A DNA stretch of 64,000 nt from assembly GCA_022792835.1 (NCBI GenBank), contig JAAWBT010000071.1, positions 33,632-97,631 on the forward strand, read 5' to 3'. Positions 26,491-34,689 of this stretch are shown one piece after another. The stretch's first letter is position 1. The number at the start of each line of letters is the position of its first letter. A program made the translations under genes and the position numbers. The notes beneath the pieces are model-generated. The model saw only the letters and a program-made list of their open reading frames with translations. It made no database searches and was not told where the DNA came from. Source of the stretch: Lachnospiraceae bacterium. Its GTDB lineage: Bacteria; Bacillota; Clostridia; Lachnospirales; Lachnospiraceae.

Positions 26491-26934
26491 TCACTTTTGA
26501 ATACAAGCCTGCCGCTTCAGATTTTCATGGATCCGGCCAAGCAGCGCCTCACACTGTACCACTTCCTTTTCGGAAAAACCAGCGTAAAAAATCGCAGTCA
26601 TTCGGTCAGATATGGCCGTATAAGCCTGCTGCAGTTTCCATGCTTTAGCTGTCAGAGTCAGCAGTGTCTTCCGGCGGTCACTTTGATCCAGAACCCGGCA
26701 CACCAGCCCCATATCCTCCATACGGTCAATCATACCGGTAAGGCTCGTGGCCGCAAGCTCTGTCCTGTCCGCCAGCTCTGTCAGAGAAATATGCTCTTCC
26801 TGCCACAGTACATAAAGAATCCTTCCCTGCTCCCCGTTGAAGGCATCCATATTCTGTTCTGATAAAATCCGTTGAAAAATCCTGTCGCTGAGCCGTTTGA
26901 TCTGTGAGACAAGATTACCTCCCTGAATCTCCAT
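26491..26934 (-). CDS. MarR-family transcriptional regulator
   Basis: 147 residues. ATG 26934 is chosen because AGGAGGAAATTGCA lies directly before it; the upstream ATG overlaps that ribosome site. The winged helix-turn-helix spans about 45-100 (ISLTELADRTELAATSLTGMIDRMEDMGLV), with the wing RVLDQSDRRKTLLTLT. MarR proteins repress genes until a small ligand binds. It is separate from the SprT gene upstream, with its own promoter at 26956-26985. Confidence 0.92.
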   Translation of the reverse strand: MEIQGGNLVSQIKRLSDRIFQRILSEQNMDAFNGEQGRILYVLWQEEHISLTELADRTELAATSLTGMIDRMEDMGLVCRVLDQSDRRKTLLTLTAKAWKLQQAYTAISDRMTAIFYAGFSEKEVVQCEALLGRIHENLKRQACIQK

Positions 26935-26955
26935 TGCAATTTCCTCCTGCATAGG

Positions 26956-26985
26956 ATTATACTATTATAATAATACTTCTGTAAA
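26956..26985 (-). promoter_or_regulatory. Promoter of the marR gene
   Basis: Minus strand TTTACA (26980-26985), an 18-bp spacer and TATAAT (26956-26961). The AT-rich spacer (TATTATTATAATA) is partly self-complementary and could be the autoregulatory MarR site. Confidence 0.6.
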
Positions 26986-26992
26986 AGAAAAC

Positions 26993-27505
26993 TTATATTC
27001 TGTTTTGAAGCCGCTCCGCCACCAGTTTTCCGCCGCACTTTCCGCACCGGAAATCTTCTGGCCTTTTGACCAACCTGCCGGCTCTCTGCCGGTAAGCCTG
27101 AACGCCGCAGCCTGTGCAGGTAATTCGGTATCTGGCCTGCGTTTCTCCTGCCTGCGAGAGCCCCTTTTCCTCACAGGAGGATGTCCGCTTAATCTGATAC
27201 TGGGGATACGTCTTTCCCACCATCTCTGCCAGAAACTTCCACTTTCCTCTGTGTCCCAGACATCCCTCCACCGTATGCAGAAGTTCGTGGATAATGGTTG
27301 TCTTTGTGGCAATCTCATCTACCTCATCTTCCAGAAGCCGCTGCGAGATCTCAATGTCAAATACCCCTTCCGCCACCTGCCTGCACTGTCCCCAGCGTTT
27401 TTCAGCGCGGCTGTTGACCGACCACCTCCGGACAGTCCCGCATGTAAGCCCCATGCCTTCAAGCTCTGCCTCACACTGGGCAGCAAGCTTCCCCAAATCC
27501 TTCAT
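26993..27505 (-). CDS. SprT-like zinc metalloprotease
   Basis: 170 residues. Zincin motif HELLH at 73-77 with a third candidate ligand His85 (GHRGKW), followed by a C-terminal zinc ribbon formed by Cys130/Cys133 and Cys154/Cys157. This is the SprT/SPRTN layout; eukaryotic relatives cleave DNA-protein crosslinks. GGGAGGATC precedes the ATG, which lies within the end of recD2 (35-bp overlap). Co-expression with a DNA helicase fits a DNA-repair role, though bacterial SprT function is little known. Confidence 0.88.
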   Translation of the reverse strand: MKDLGKLAAQCEAELEGMGLTCGTVRRWSVNSRAEKRWGQCRQVAEGVFDIEISQRLLEDEVDEIATKTTIIHELLHTVEGCLGHRGKWKFLAEMVGKTYPQYQIKRTSSCEEKGLSQAGETQARYRITCTGCGVQAYRQRAGRLVKRPEDFRCGKCGGKLVAERLQNRI

Positions 27506-29729
27506 GATCCTCCCTCTCCTGCGCCTCCCTAAGCCGCTCCTTAAGCAAGGTGTTGCGTTTTGTCACCGTCACATGCCGCACCCCATATGCCAATGCTTTC
27601 TTTGTTCCCACCAGAACCAGAATCTTTTTCGCTCTGGTGATCCCCGTATAGATCAGATTCCGCTGCAGCATAACAAAATGGCTCATGAGTACAGGCATGA
27701 CCACCATCGGATACTCGGAGCCCTGGGCCTTATGGATGGTAACAGCATAAGCATGGACCAGTTCATCCAGCTCTGTGATATCATACTCCACGTACCGGTC
27801 GTCAAACAGGACGGTCAATGCCCGCTCCTCCAGGTCCACCGAATCAATGATCCCGATATCCCCGTTGAACACTTCCTTGTCATAATTATTTCTGATCTGC
27901 ATGACCTTATCCTTTTTGCGAAAGACCATGCCGCTTCTTCTAAGGCCCTCCTCTCCAGGATTCAAGGCTTCCTGCAAGGCCAGATTCAAATTAGCCGCCC
28001 CCGCACTTCCCCGCTGCATTGGCGTCAGCACCTGAATCTGGGAGGCAGGCGCGTGATAGTACCGCGGAAGCCTGCGTTTCACCAGATCCACAATCTCTGA
28101 GACAGCCTCCTGCGGCTCTTCCTTTTCTATAAAGAAAAAATCCGTGTCCTTTCCCCCTGAAATGTCCGGAAACTCTCCTGCATTGATTCGGTGGGCATTC
28201 ATAATAATCCGGCTTTCCTTTGCCTGACGAAAAATCTTAGTCAGCCGCACCACCGGGAACTGCCCGGAATCAATCAGATCCCGCAGCACATTCCCGGCTC
28301 CCACCGACGGAAGCTGATCGGTATCCCCAACCAAGATCAGACGCATTCCCGGCGGGACTGCCTTTAAGAGAGAATTCATCAGTATCAGATCAATCATGGA
28401 ACATTCATCCACAATCAGGGCATCCCCCTCCAATGTCTGCCCCTCATTTTTTTGATAGCCCTCCGGCGGCTTAAATTCTAACAGGCGGTGAATGGTTTTC
28501 GCCGGAAGTCCCGTGGCTTCTGTCATCCGTTTTGCCGCCCTTCCCGTGGGCGCCGCCAGCAGGACTTGTAAACCACTGGCCCGAAAAACCGTAATGATCC
28601 CTTTTGTAACTGTCGTCTTCCCAGTTCCCGGCCCTCCTGTTAAAATCATAACCTTAGAACCGGCTGCCAGGCGGATGGCCTCCGCCTGCGTTTCATCGTA
28701 AGTCTGGTGCGCCAGGCTTTCGATATGAGAGACGTCCACAGAAAGCTCCCGGTTCCCTGTTTCCAGCCTCGCCTTCCAGAGACCAGACCACAGACGGTCC
28801 CCGCCCGGTGTCCCCGCCAGCCGCGAAAACCGGTTCGCCACACCGGTCTCTGCAAAATAAAAAGGAGGAAGATACACCGCATCCGTCCGAACCTCATCCC
28901 CCACTGTCTCATCAAAAACAATCCTTGTCTCCAGGATCAGTTCCTCATCCGCAAACATCTGATCCATGGTCATGACAATCGGCCCTTCGTCCGCCTCCAG
29001 AAGCTCTGCCGCCTTTTTCACAAGCTGTCCCCGCTCTCCGTATACATGGCCTTCATCTGCCAGACGGCTTAAAGTGTACATGATGCCGCTCCTCAGCCGG
29101 ACAAAGCTTTCCTTCCCAAATCCCAGTTTCTCTGCAATACTGTCTGCCGTCTTAAAACCGATACCCCAGATGTCATCTGCCAGACAGAAGGGATTTCCTT
29201 TTACCTTTGCAAGACTCTCATTGCCGTACTGTCGGTAAATCTTCGCCGCAAAGGCGGTGCTCACCCCATGGTCCTGCAGAAACAGCATCACGTTCTTGAT
29301 CTCCTTCTGACGCTCCCAGCCCTCCCTGATCTGCTCCACCCGCCTTCTTCCGATGCCAGGGACCTCCAAAAGTCTCTCGATCTTTGTCTCAATCACATCC
29401 AGGGTATCTGTTCCGAACTGTCTCACAATCCGTTTGGCAAATCCTGGGCCCACCCCCTTGATCAGGCCGGAGCCCAGGTATTTTTCCATTCCGTAAACCG
29501 TGGCAGGCATGGTCTCTTCCCAGCGGTCTGCCATGAACTCACGGCCATATTTGACGTCTACCTTCCAGCTTCCGTCCACCAAAAGCACAGAGCCCACATT
29601 TACATCCACCAGATTTCCCACCAGCGGCACCAGGTCCTGGTATCCTTTCACCCGCACCTTGAGCACAGAGTAACCATTCTCCGGATTCTGATAGGTGATC
29701 CGCTCCACCACGCATCGAAGCTTCACCAA
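27471..29729 (-). CDS. recD2: RecD2-type 5'-3' DNA helicase
   Basis: 752 residues. N-terminal OB-like region and tandem helix-hairpin-helix repeats (about 85-205: GLIKGVGPGFAKRIV, LLEVPGIGRRRVEQI, IWGIGFKTADSIAEKLG) distinguish RecD2 from the RecBCD subunit. SF1B motor: Walker A GGPGTGKTT at 365-373, DECSMID near 441, and the C-terminal motif YAVTIHKAQGSEYP. The first codon appears to be TTG 29729 (GTG 29726 also possible), after GGGGGTGAGGG. RecD2 acts in replication-fork and mismatch-linked repair. Confidence 0.95.
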   Translation of the reverse strand: MVKLRCVVERITYQNPENGYSVLKVRVKGYQDLVPLVGNLVDVNVGSVLLVDGSWKVDVKYGREFMADRWEETMPATVYGMEKYLGSGLIKGVGPGFAKRIVRQFGTDTLDVIETKIERLLEVPGIGRRRVEQIREGWERQKEIKNVMLFLQDHGVSTAFAAKIYRQYGNESLAKVKGNPFCLADDIWGIGFKTADSIAEKLGFGKESFVRLRSGIMYTLSRLADEGHVYGERGQLVKKAAELLEADEGPIVMTMDQMFADEELILETRIVFDETVGDEVRTDAVYLPPFYFAETGVANRFSRLAGTPGGDRLWSGLWKARLETGNRELSVDVSHIESLAHQTYDETQAEAIRLAAGSKVMILTGGPGTGKTTVTKGIITVFRASGLQVLLAAPTGRAAKRMTEATGLPAKTIHRLLEFKPPEGYQKNEGQTLEGDALIVDECSMIDLILMNSLLKAVPPGMRLILVGDTDQLPSVGAGNVLRDLIDSGQFPVVRLTKIFRQAKESRIIMNAHRINAGEFPDISGGKDTDFFFIEKEEPQEAVSEIVDLVKRRLPRYYHAPASQIQVLTPMQRGSAGAANLNLALQEALNPGEEGLRRSGMVFRKKDKVMQIRNNYDKEVFNGDIGIIDSVDLEERALTVLFDDRYVEYDITELDELVHAYAVTIHKAQGSEYPMVVMPVLMSHFVMLQRNLIYTGITRAKKILVLVGTKKALAYGVRHVTVTKRNTLLKERLREAQEREDHEGFGEACCPV

Positions 29730-29781
29730 GAGCCCTCACCCCCTTTGCCAAAAACCGGTCCGTCCTATCTTTCCTGTTGCC

Positions 29782-29810
29782 ATTATAGCACAGGCTCTGG
29801 CCCAGGGCAA
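29782..29810 (-). promoter_or_regulatory. Promoter of recD2
   Basis: Minus strand TTGCCC (29805-29810), a 17-bp spacer and a perfect TATAAT (29782-29787), about 50 bp before the recD2 start. Confidence 0.7.
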
Positions 29811-29846
29811 TTCCATAGCAGACGACAAAAAAACTTATTTGCCCTC

Positions 29847-29897
29847 TTGACAAAGCGACACAAGCGTCGTATTATAAAAACAACACTTATGTCGCTT
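29847..29897 (+). promoter_or_regulatory. Promoter and TetR operator candidate for the GNAT-TetR operon
   Basis: TTGACA (29847-29852), 17-bp spacer, TATTAT (29870-29875). Two inverted 12-mers bracket it: AAGCGACACAAG (29853-29864) and CTTATGTCGCTT (29886-29897), complementary at 11 of 12 positions. One arm lies in the spacer and the other just past the -10, so binding would block the promoter. The operon's own TetR regulator is the natural candidate. Confidence 0.7.
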
Positions 29898-29937
29898 TTT
29901 AAATATACTCTGAACCAGGAAAAGGAGACCACATTTT

Positions 29938-30456
29938 ATGGAATTTGTACTGAGAAACTGGAATGTCCGCGATGTCGATGATCTGGCAAAGGCAGCCGAC
30001 AATCCCCGAATTGCGGCAAACCTCCGCAATGTCTTCCCCTCCCCCTATACCTGCGCGGACGCTCGCTGGTATATAGATGACTGCCTTTCTAAAACAGGCC
30101 GGCGCCAGATCTGCCACGCAATTGAAGTGAACAAAAAAGCCGCCGGAAGCATCGGAATCTTCGTGAAAGACGATGTCTATGAAAAATCAGCGGAGCTTGG
30201 CTACTGGCTCCAAGAAGATTACTGGCGGCAGGGGATCATGTCACAGGCTGTTGGAATGATCTGCCGGGAAGCTTTTTCCACCTTTGATATTATCCGCATC
30301 TATGCAGAGCCTTTTGCCTCCAACAAAGGCTCCAGGGGTGTTCTGGAAAAAGCCGGCTTCACTCTGGAAGGCCTCATGCGAAACGGTATTTACAAAAACG
30401 GCCGTATAGATTCTTACTGTATCTATTCCCTTCTGAGAGAGGAGTGTAAGCTGTAA
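29938..30456 (+). CDS. GNAT N-acetyltransferase, RimJ/RimL-like
   Basis: 172 residues of the ribosomal-protein-alanine acetyltransferase type. Motifs include the N-terminal LRNWNVRDVDDLAKAADNPRI, AIEVNKKAAGSIGI, the acetyl-CoA-binding beta-strand region YWLQEDYWRQGIMSQAV and the C-terminal SRGVLEKAGFTLEG. It acetylates an amino group of a protein or small molecule; the substrate is unknown. GGAG lies upstream. One base separates it from tetR, so they form one operon. Confidence 0.9.
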   Translation: MEFVLRNWNVRDVDDLAKAADNPRIAANLRNVFPSPYTCADARWYIDDCLSKTGRRQICHAIEVNKKAAGSIGIFVKDDVYEKSAELGYWLQEDYWRQGIMSQAVGMICREAFSTFDIIRIYAEPFASNKGSRGVLEKAGFTLEGLMRNGIYKNGRIDSYCIYSLLREECKL

Positions 30457-30457
30457 T

Positions 30458-31006
30458 ATGGGGGAAAAAGCGGAGCGCACCAGGGAACTGATCCGGCAGG
30501 AAGCCTACCGTCTTTTTGCCGAAAAAGGCTTCAAAGAAGTGACCATGACAGACATCTGTGAAAGGACGGGCTTAAGCCGCGGCGGGCTGTACCGGTATTA
30601 TTCCAAAACAGGAGAGATTTTTTCTGAAATTTTGTCAAAAGAATATGTGATCTCTGACCGCATCGAAGGTCTGGAGAGCGCTGAGCAGATCCTCACAGAC
30701 ATGCTGGAGGCAATCACCCGGGAAATCATGGACAAAGAAACCTCCCTGAGCCTTGCCATCTATGAATACGCCAGCCTGGGGAATGAGGAGCTTTTTATCC
30801 GGATAAATGAAGCCGCAAAGCAAAGATGGATCAGCCTCATCCAATACGGCATGGAAACCGGAGAATTTAAGCCTGTGGACCCTGACCGCATCTCTGACCT
30901 GATCCTCTACTATTATCAGGGCCTTCGGATGTGGTCCAGAGTCATTCCTTTTGAAAAACGGACTGCCAGGTATTATGCAGCAACCATCCGGGAACTTCTC
31001 CTTTAA
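30458..31006 (+). CDS. TetR-family transcriptional regulator
   Basis: 182 residues. The N-terminal helix-turn-helix (about 10-57) reads LFAEKGFKEVTMTDICERTGLSRGGLYRYY in two contiguous parts; the remainder is a helical ligand and dimer domain. It is co-transcribed with the GNAT gene, and its probable operator flanks that operon's -10, so autorepression is likely. It converges on the end of pilus cluster 2 with only 15 bp between stop codons and no visible terminator. Confidence 0.9.
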   Translation: MGEKAERTRELIRQEAYRLFAEKGFKEVTMTDICERTGLSRGGLYRYYSKTGEIFSEILSKEYVISDRIEGLESAEQILTDMLEAITREIMDKETSLSLAIYEYASLGNEELFIRINEAAKQRWISLIQYGMETGEFKPVDPDRISDLILYYYQGLRMWSRVIPFEKRTARYYAATIRELLL

Positions 31007-31021
31007 AGATTATATGCAAAC

Positions 31022-31576
31022 TTATTTCTCTTTTCTTTCCATAAACGTTCCGATCAAATTGAGCACCACTCCCAGAACGATCACAGCCGCCGCTGCCAAT
31101 TTTCCGTAGAAGGAGGTCAGACAGACCAGGATCATACCCAGGTGCGGGGCATTGAACACCACTGTCCCGATATAGTTTCCATAGGGAACCGGGAGCGGAT
31201 CCTCCTGCTCGTTGGCATCTCCCTTTGTCCGGAAAGTGCCCGACACAATATTATTTTTCACCACCCGGTGGGTGATGATCTCTGAGTCCTCCAGAGAACC
31301 ATAGAAAGCGATGACCTCCTCATCCTGCACCGCTTCAGGCTCTCCTTCCTGGACACAGATCAGGCTCCCCACCGGTATCTCAGGCTCCATGCTGCCGCTT
31401 AGCACGTGATACATCTGATATCCGAAGAATTTCGGCACGACCAGAAGACAGCACAAGAGAACCACGATCACAATCATCGTGGTTCCCACTGCGCCAAGGA
31501 GCCTGCCTGCTCTGCCGCCAGGCTTTCTGTTTTTCCCTTTTCCAGATTTCATCCCTTTGGATCTTTCTTTTCTCAT
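31022..31576 (-). CDS. sipW: SipW-type signal peptidase I
   Basis: 184 residues, endoplasmic-reticulum-like (Ser-His) signal peptidase rather than the Ser-Lys LepB type. Nucleophile Ser62 in SGSMEPEIP, His103 in ITHRVV in place of Lys, and KGDAN at 119-123. Membrane helices lie at about 28-48 and 145-175. In Bacillus, SipW processes TasA and TapA. The genes immediately upstream encode two proteins with SipW-type signal peptides, which are the expected substrates. Last gene of cluster 2; its ATG overlaps the preceding stop by 4 bp. Confidence 0.92.
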   Translation of the reverse strand: MRKERSKGMKSGKGKNRKPGGRAGRLLGAVGTTMIVIVVLLCCLLVVPKFFGYQMYHVLSGSMEPEIPVGSLICVQEGEPEAVQDEEVIAFYGSLEDSEIITHRVVKNNIVSGTFRTKGDANEQEDPLPVPYGNYIGTVVFNAPHLGMILVCLTSFYGKLAAAAVIVLGVVLNLIGTFMERKEK

Positions 31577-32616
31577 GAGCGTCTTTTGCGTCCGTCTGTT
31601 TTACGTTCCATATCTGTCCTGTCCACCGCCGGCCTTTTCTGCCTCTTTCCCAGGTAGACCGCCGCCAGTGCCAAAATGGCTCCTGCCGCTGCCCCGATGC
31701 CAATATAGACCGGCATGTAACCCATCAGGATTCCGGATTGTTCTCCATGGCTTCCAAGGCCGGGAGCCAAGGGAACCGTCTCGTCGTCGATGTCCATCAC
31801 ATCCTTCTGGCCATCTTCGTCCTCCGATCCGTCCCCGTCCTGCCGGCCATTATTGGCTGTCAGGTCGCCGCCAAGGGGGACATCCTCCTCCGGGATCTCC
31901 GCACCCGGCTGATCATCTTCCCCGGTAGCCTCTGGCTCTGCAGGCGCGGGAGCCGGTGTCTGTACTCCCGCAGGAGCCGTCGATTCCGGCGTGGAGTCAG
32001 GCTCTGTCACCGGCGTATACTGGAAGTCAAACACATTCTCCGCCTCGTTGGCCGAGAGAGTCTTCACCATGTTAAGCGCCTGTGGCTGATAGCCGTCCAC
32101 ATAACGGGAGGACACATACTGCCGTTCCCCGATGTTTCCGTAATAAACGTCACTCTCCATGATCTGGTTTCCGTCCATGTCCAGGTAATTTACCCGATAA
32201 GCCGCCATGTCGCCGCTGATGGCATAGGCAACCACATAGTCCCTGTCACTGGCTACCCGGAACGAGGGGGCTTCTGCCTCCGAATTATCCCTTCCGGATC
32301 TGCGGACCCCTCTCACATAATATTTTTCATCCGCAGAGGCGGCCGCATCCTGGGGCCTGATATAGACTGCATCCCCATACTTAAGGCCCGTAATCTCCGT
32401 GCAGTCCCGTCCGAAATTCACGGAAGCGGAACTTGAACTTACCTCAATTCCCTCCTCTGTGAGAACGCCCTGGTTTCCCGCATACAACCTCACAGTGTAA
32501 GTATATTCCTCTTCCTTTGCCGCATATGCGGTCCGTCCTCCCACAAGTGCAAACGCCGCAAAGAGCAAAAAGCCCATGCCTGCCAATTTCCATATTTTCA
32601 TACCAGTCTTTTTCAT
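31573..32616 (-). CDS. Membrane-anchored surface protein with MucBP-like domain
   Basis: 347 residues. Signal peptide to about 32 (GGRTAYAA), an N-terminal beta-rich region, a MucBP-like module (about 145-210: YRVNYLDMDGNQIMESDVYYGNIGE...VFDFQYTP), a Pro/Ala/Glu/Asp-rich linker (215-290) and a C-terminal helix (about 300-320) with a basic tail. No LPxTG is present, so it is anchored by the membrane helix. It is tightly packed between the KTGD-tailed protein and sipW. A role as base or stabiliser of the fibre is inference. Confidence 0.8.
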   Translation of the reverse strand: MKKTGMKIWKLAGMGFLLFAAFALVGGRTAYAAKEEEYTYTVRLYAGNQGVLTEEGIEVSSSSASVNFGRDCTEITGLKYGDAVYIRPQDAAASADEKYYVRGVRRSGRDNSEAEAPSFRVASDRDYVVAYAISGDMAAYRVNYLDMDGNQIMESDVYYGNIGERQYVSSRYVDGYQPQALNMVKTLSANEAENVFDFQYTPVTEPDSTPESTAPAGVQTPAPAPAEPEATGEDDQPGAEIPEEDVPLGGDLTANNGRQDGDGSEDEDGQKDVMDIDDETVPLAPGLGSHGEQSGILMGYMPVYIGIGAAAGAILALAAVYLGKRQKRPAVDRTDMERKTDGRKRRS

Positions 32617-32617
32617 A

Positions 32618-33382
32618 CTATCGCCTCCTCCCCATTTCTGCCGGTTCCTCTTCCCTCTGTCTTTTCTTTAACATCAGGAGCCCGGCTGCCAAAAGACCAG
32701 TCCCGCCGACAAACATCAGAACCAGGTACATCGTGATTCTGGCCTCATCGCCGGTCTTAATGATCCGTCCCGCTTTTCCGGGAGTCCCAGGCGTCGTGGA
32801 ATCGGACTGTACCAGCTCCGTGGCAAAATCCATCTGCAGCCTTGCAAATGTGTTCTGGTAATTGTTCACCAAGGTCTCACCGTCCAGGGCTACCTTCAGT
32901 TTCACCGTACCAGAAGCTTTCCCCTCCATCCGGTCCAGATAAAAATAATCTTCCAGCGTATTGGTGGCTCCGTGGAGACCCACGCCGTTGATCCTTCCGT
33001 CTCCGCCGAACTTCTCGCTGGAGTAGAGGGTCGTCGTCTCTCCGGCCGCATCCGTATAAGTCAGCAGATAGTCATAGGCGCCGCCTGTCGCCCCTCCCGC
33101 ATCCTCCAGGGCGTCTAACACCTCATTCTTCATATACCAGTCTGCCTTGCCCTCAAAATCATTGTTGAGGGTAATGGTCAGCTCCACAGAGTCTCCGGGA
33201 AGCAGGTCATTGACGTCATTGGCGATGCTGGCCGACGTAAAATTGCTGTCCATCCGTTTTCCGTTGAAGGCCACCTCCCAGCCGGAAGCGCCCTGTCTGT
33301 CTTCGGCAAAAACCGTCATGGAGGAGCCCAGGAGCAGGAGCAGAGCTGCTATCAGGCTTACGCCTCTCAATTTTCTCTTCAT
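32618..33382 (-). CDS. Secreted surface protein with KTGD-type C-terminal signal
   Basis: 254 residues. Signal peptide ending VFAED near 26; a beta-rich body (LLPGDSVELTITLNN, a domain often seen beside camelysin-like proteins); and a C-terminal IIKTGD (207-212) followed by a membrane helix and KKRQR. This tail resembles a sorting signal but departs from LPxTG, so recognition by the class C sortases of the locus is uncertain. The body suggests a structural subunit. No function known to me. Confidence 0.8.
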   Translation of the reverse strand: MKRKLRGVSLIAALLLLLGSSMTVFAEDRQGASGWEVAFNGKRMDSNFTSASIANDVNDLLPGDSVELTITLNNDFEGKADWYMKNEVLDALEDAGGATGGAYDYLLTYTDAAGETTTLYSSEKFGGDGRINGVGLHGATNTLEDYFYLDRMEGKASGTVKLKVALDGETLVNNYQNTFARLQMDFATELVQSDSTTPGTPGKAGRIIKTGDEARITMYLVLMFVGGTGLLAAGLLMLKKRQREEEPAEMGRRR

Positions 33383-33394
33383 CTTCTCCCCTCC

Positions 33395-34123
33395 TTACAG
33401 AATCCCGAGGCTTTCCGCGTCCACACCCCAGGCACTTTTAATTGCATCCTGGGCATTGTGGGTCTGCACTGCATCCACCTCGACGTCCACGTGGAATTCC
33501 ACGCCATCGTATTTATAGGTGGTGGTGATCACATTCCCATTGGTCTCCACTTTCACCTCCGAGGAGACCTCGCCGTCTATGCGGACAGAATCCGCAAAGG
33601 CTGCTGTCTCTTCTCCGGAAGAAAGGATCCCCTTGTAGAACAATTCTGTGCATTCTGCCGTCTCTCTGGGATTCCTCACCCATTTGCCTTCGTTCACAAA
33701 ATTCAAGTCAATCAATTCCGGAGAAAGAGTCGTCACCTTTGCCCCGTCCATCATCCAGTAACGATAAACCCGCACCCGGACGTAGGTGTCAATACTCCCC
33801 GTATTTTTAACTGTCAGTTTCTCTTCATATTGCTTATTAAGGGCCAGTTTCTCCCCTTCCGGAATCATATTTTGAAGCAGAACACCGCTCGCCGAATCAC
33901 CTCCCCGGTTGCTGAAGACCTCCCATTCATTCTGGTTGTAGTCCCTTCGGCTCACCACCTGGCCGTTTTCTAGAAGGCTCACCCCGATCTGGGAGACTGT
34001 GATCTCGGCCACATAATTATCGCTGTAATAAGTGAGCGCCGCCCTGGTGCTTCCAATGGCGCTTCCCAAAAGAAGGACCACTGCCAGAATCAGCAAAAGA
34101 TACGATATCCCTTTCTTTTTCAT
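33395..34123 (-). CDS. SipW-dependent secreted protein, camelysin/TasA-like
   Basis: 242 residues. The N-terminus (LLLILAVVLLLGSAIGSTRAALTYYSDNYVA, split by the cleavage site after TRA) is of the SipW-cognate class, with aromatic residues just after the cleavage point. The body is beta-rich (EEKLTVKNTGSIDTYVRVRVYRYW), the bilayer motif seen in TasA/camelysin-type fibre proteins. There is no C-terminal anchor. It overlaps the preceding gene by 4 bp (ATGA). It is probably a fibre or matrix subunit processed by the SipW encoded 2 kb downstream. Confidence 0.78.
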   Translation of the reverse strand: MKKKGISYLLLILAVVLLLGSAIGSTRAALTYYSDNYVAEITVSQIGVSLLENGQVVSRRDYNQNEWEVFSNRGGDSASGVLLQNMIPEGEKLALNKQYEEKLTVKNTGSIDTYVRVRVYRYWMMDGAKVTTLSPELIDLNFVNEGKWVRNPRETAECTELFYKGILSSGEETAAFADSVRIDGEVSSEVKVETNGNVITTTYKYDGVEFHVDVEVDAVQTHNAQDAIKSAWGVDAESLGIL

Positions 34124-34671
34124 GATCTGTCAGCCCCCTCTCCCTGACCGTTCTCCTGATAATCCGTATAAACCGTATTCCAGTCTGCGGTCGGGTTCCC
34201 GTCTTCGTCATAGACTACCGGCGTACATTCCTGAATCACCACCACGTTGAAGCTGTCCTGGTCGAAATCCTCCGGCAGACCACCGATTTTTGCGTCCAGA
34301 ATCTCCGTACTCCCTCCCGCCGGAAGGATCGGTCCGTAATACCAGTAGCCGTCCGCCTCTGAATAAGTCCAGAGATTTCCACTCTCACTTCTGTCCATGC
34401 AGGCAACCTCAAAGGGCCCTGCGTAAAACACTTTCACCCGCACATAGCAGTCATTGATCTGCGAAGCGTTACTGATGGAAATATGCTTCGTCATCTCCGT
34501 CACGTCCTCATGAATCTCCGTCCGGGATCCCATATGGACAACCTGTTTGCCGCCTGCAGACACGTAGGTTGTAAAATACGCTGATGCCTGCCCGATTCCG
34601 ACTGCCGCTGTCAGGAAAAGCGCTGCGGCTGACAATACAAATAGTTTTTTATGTCTGGTTAATCTCTTCAT
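34120..34671 (-). CDS. SipW-dependent secreted protein, short camelysin-like
   Basis: 183 residues with a signal region LSAAALFLTAAVGIGQASA followed by YFTTYVSA, again the SipW-cognate pattern. The mature part contains KHISISNASQINDCYVRVKVFY, parallel to the VRVRVYRYW stretch in the next gene, so the two are likely paralogous subunits (major and minor). No anchor. It lies 18 bp after the pilin-like gene. Confidence 0.78.
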   Translation of the reverse strand: MKRLTRHKKLFVLSAAALFLTAAVGIGQASAYFTTYVSAGGKQVVHMGSRTEIHEDVTEMTKHISISNASQINDCYVRVKVFYAGPFEVACMDRSESGNLWTYSEADGYWYYGPILPAGGSTEILDAKIGGLPEDFDQDSFNVVVIQECTPVVYDEDGNPTADWNTVYTDYQENGQGEGADRS

Positions 34672-34689
34672 CTTTGTCGCAGCTCCTTT

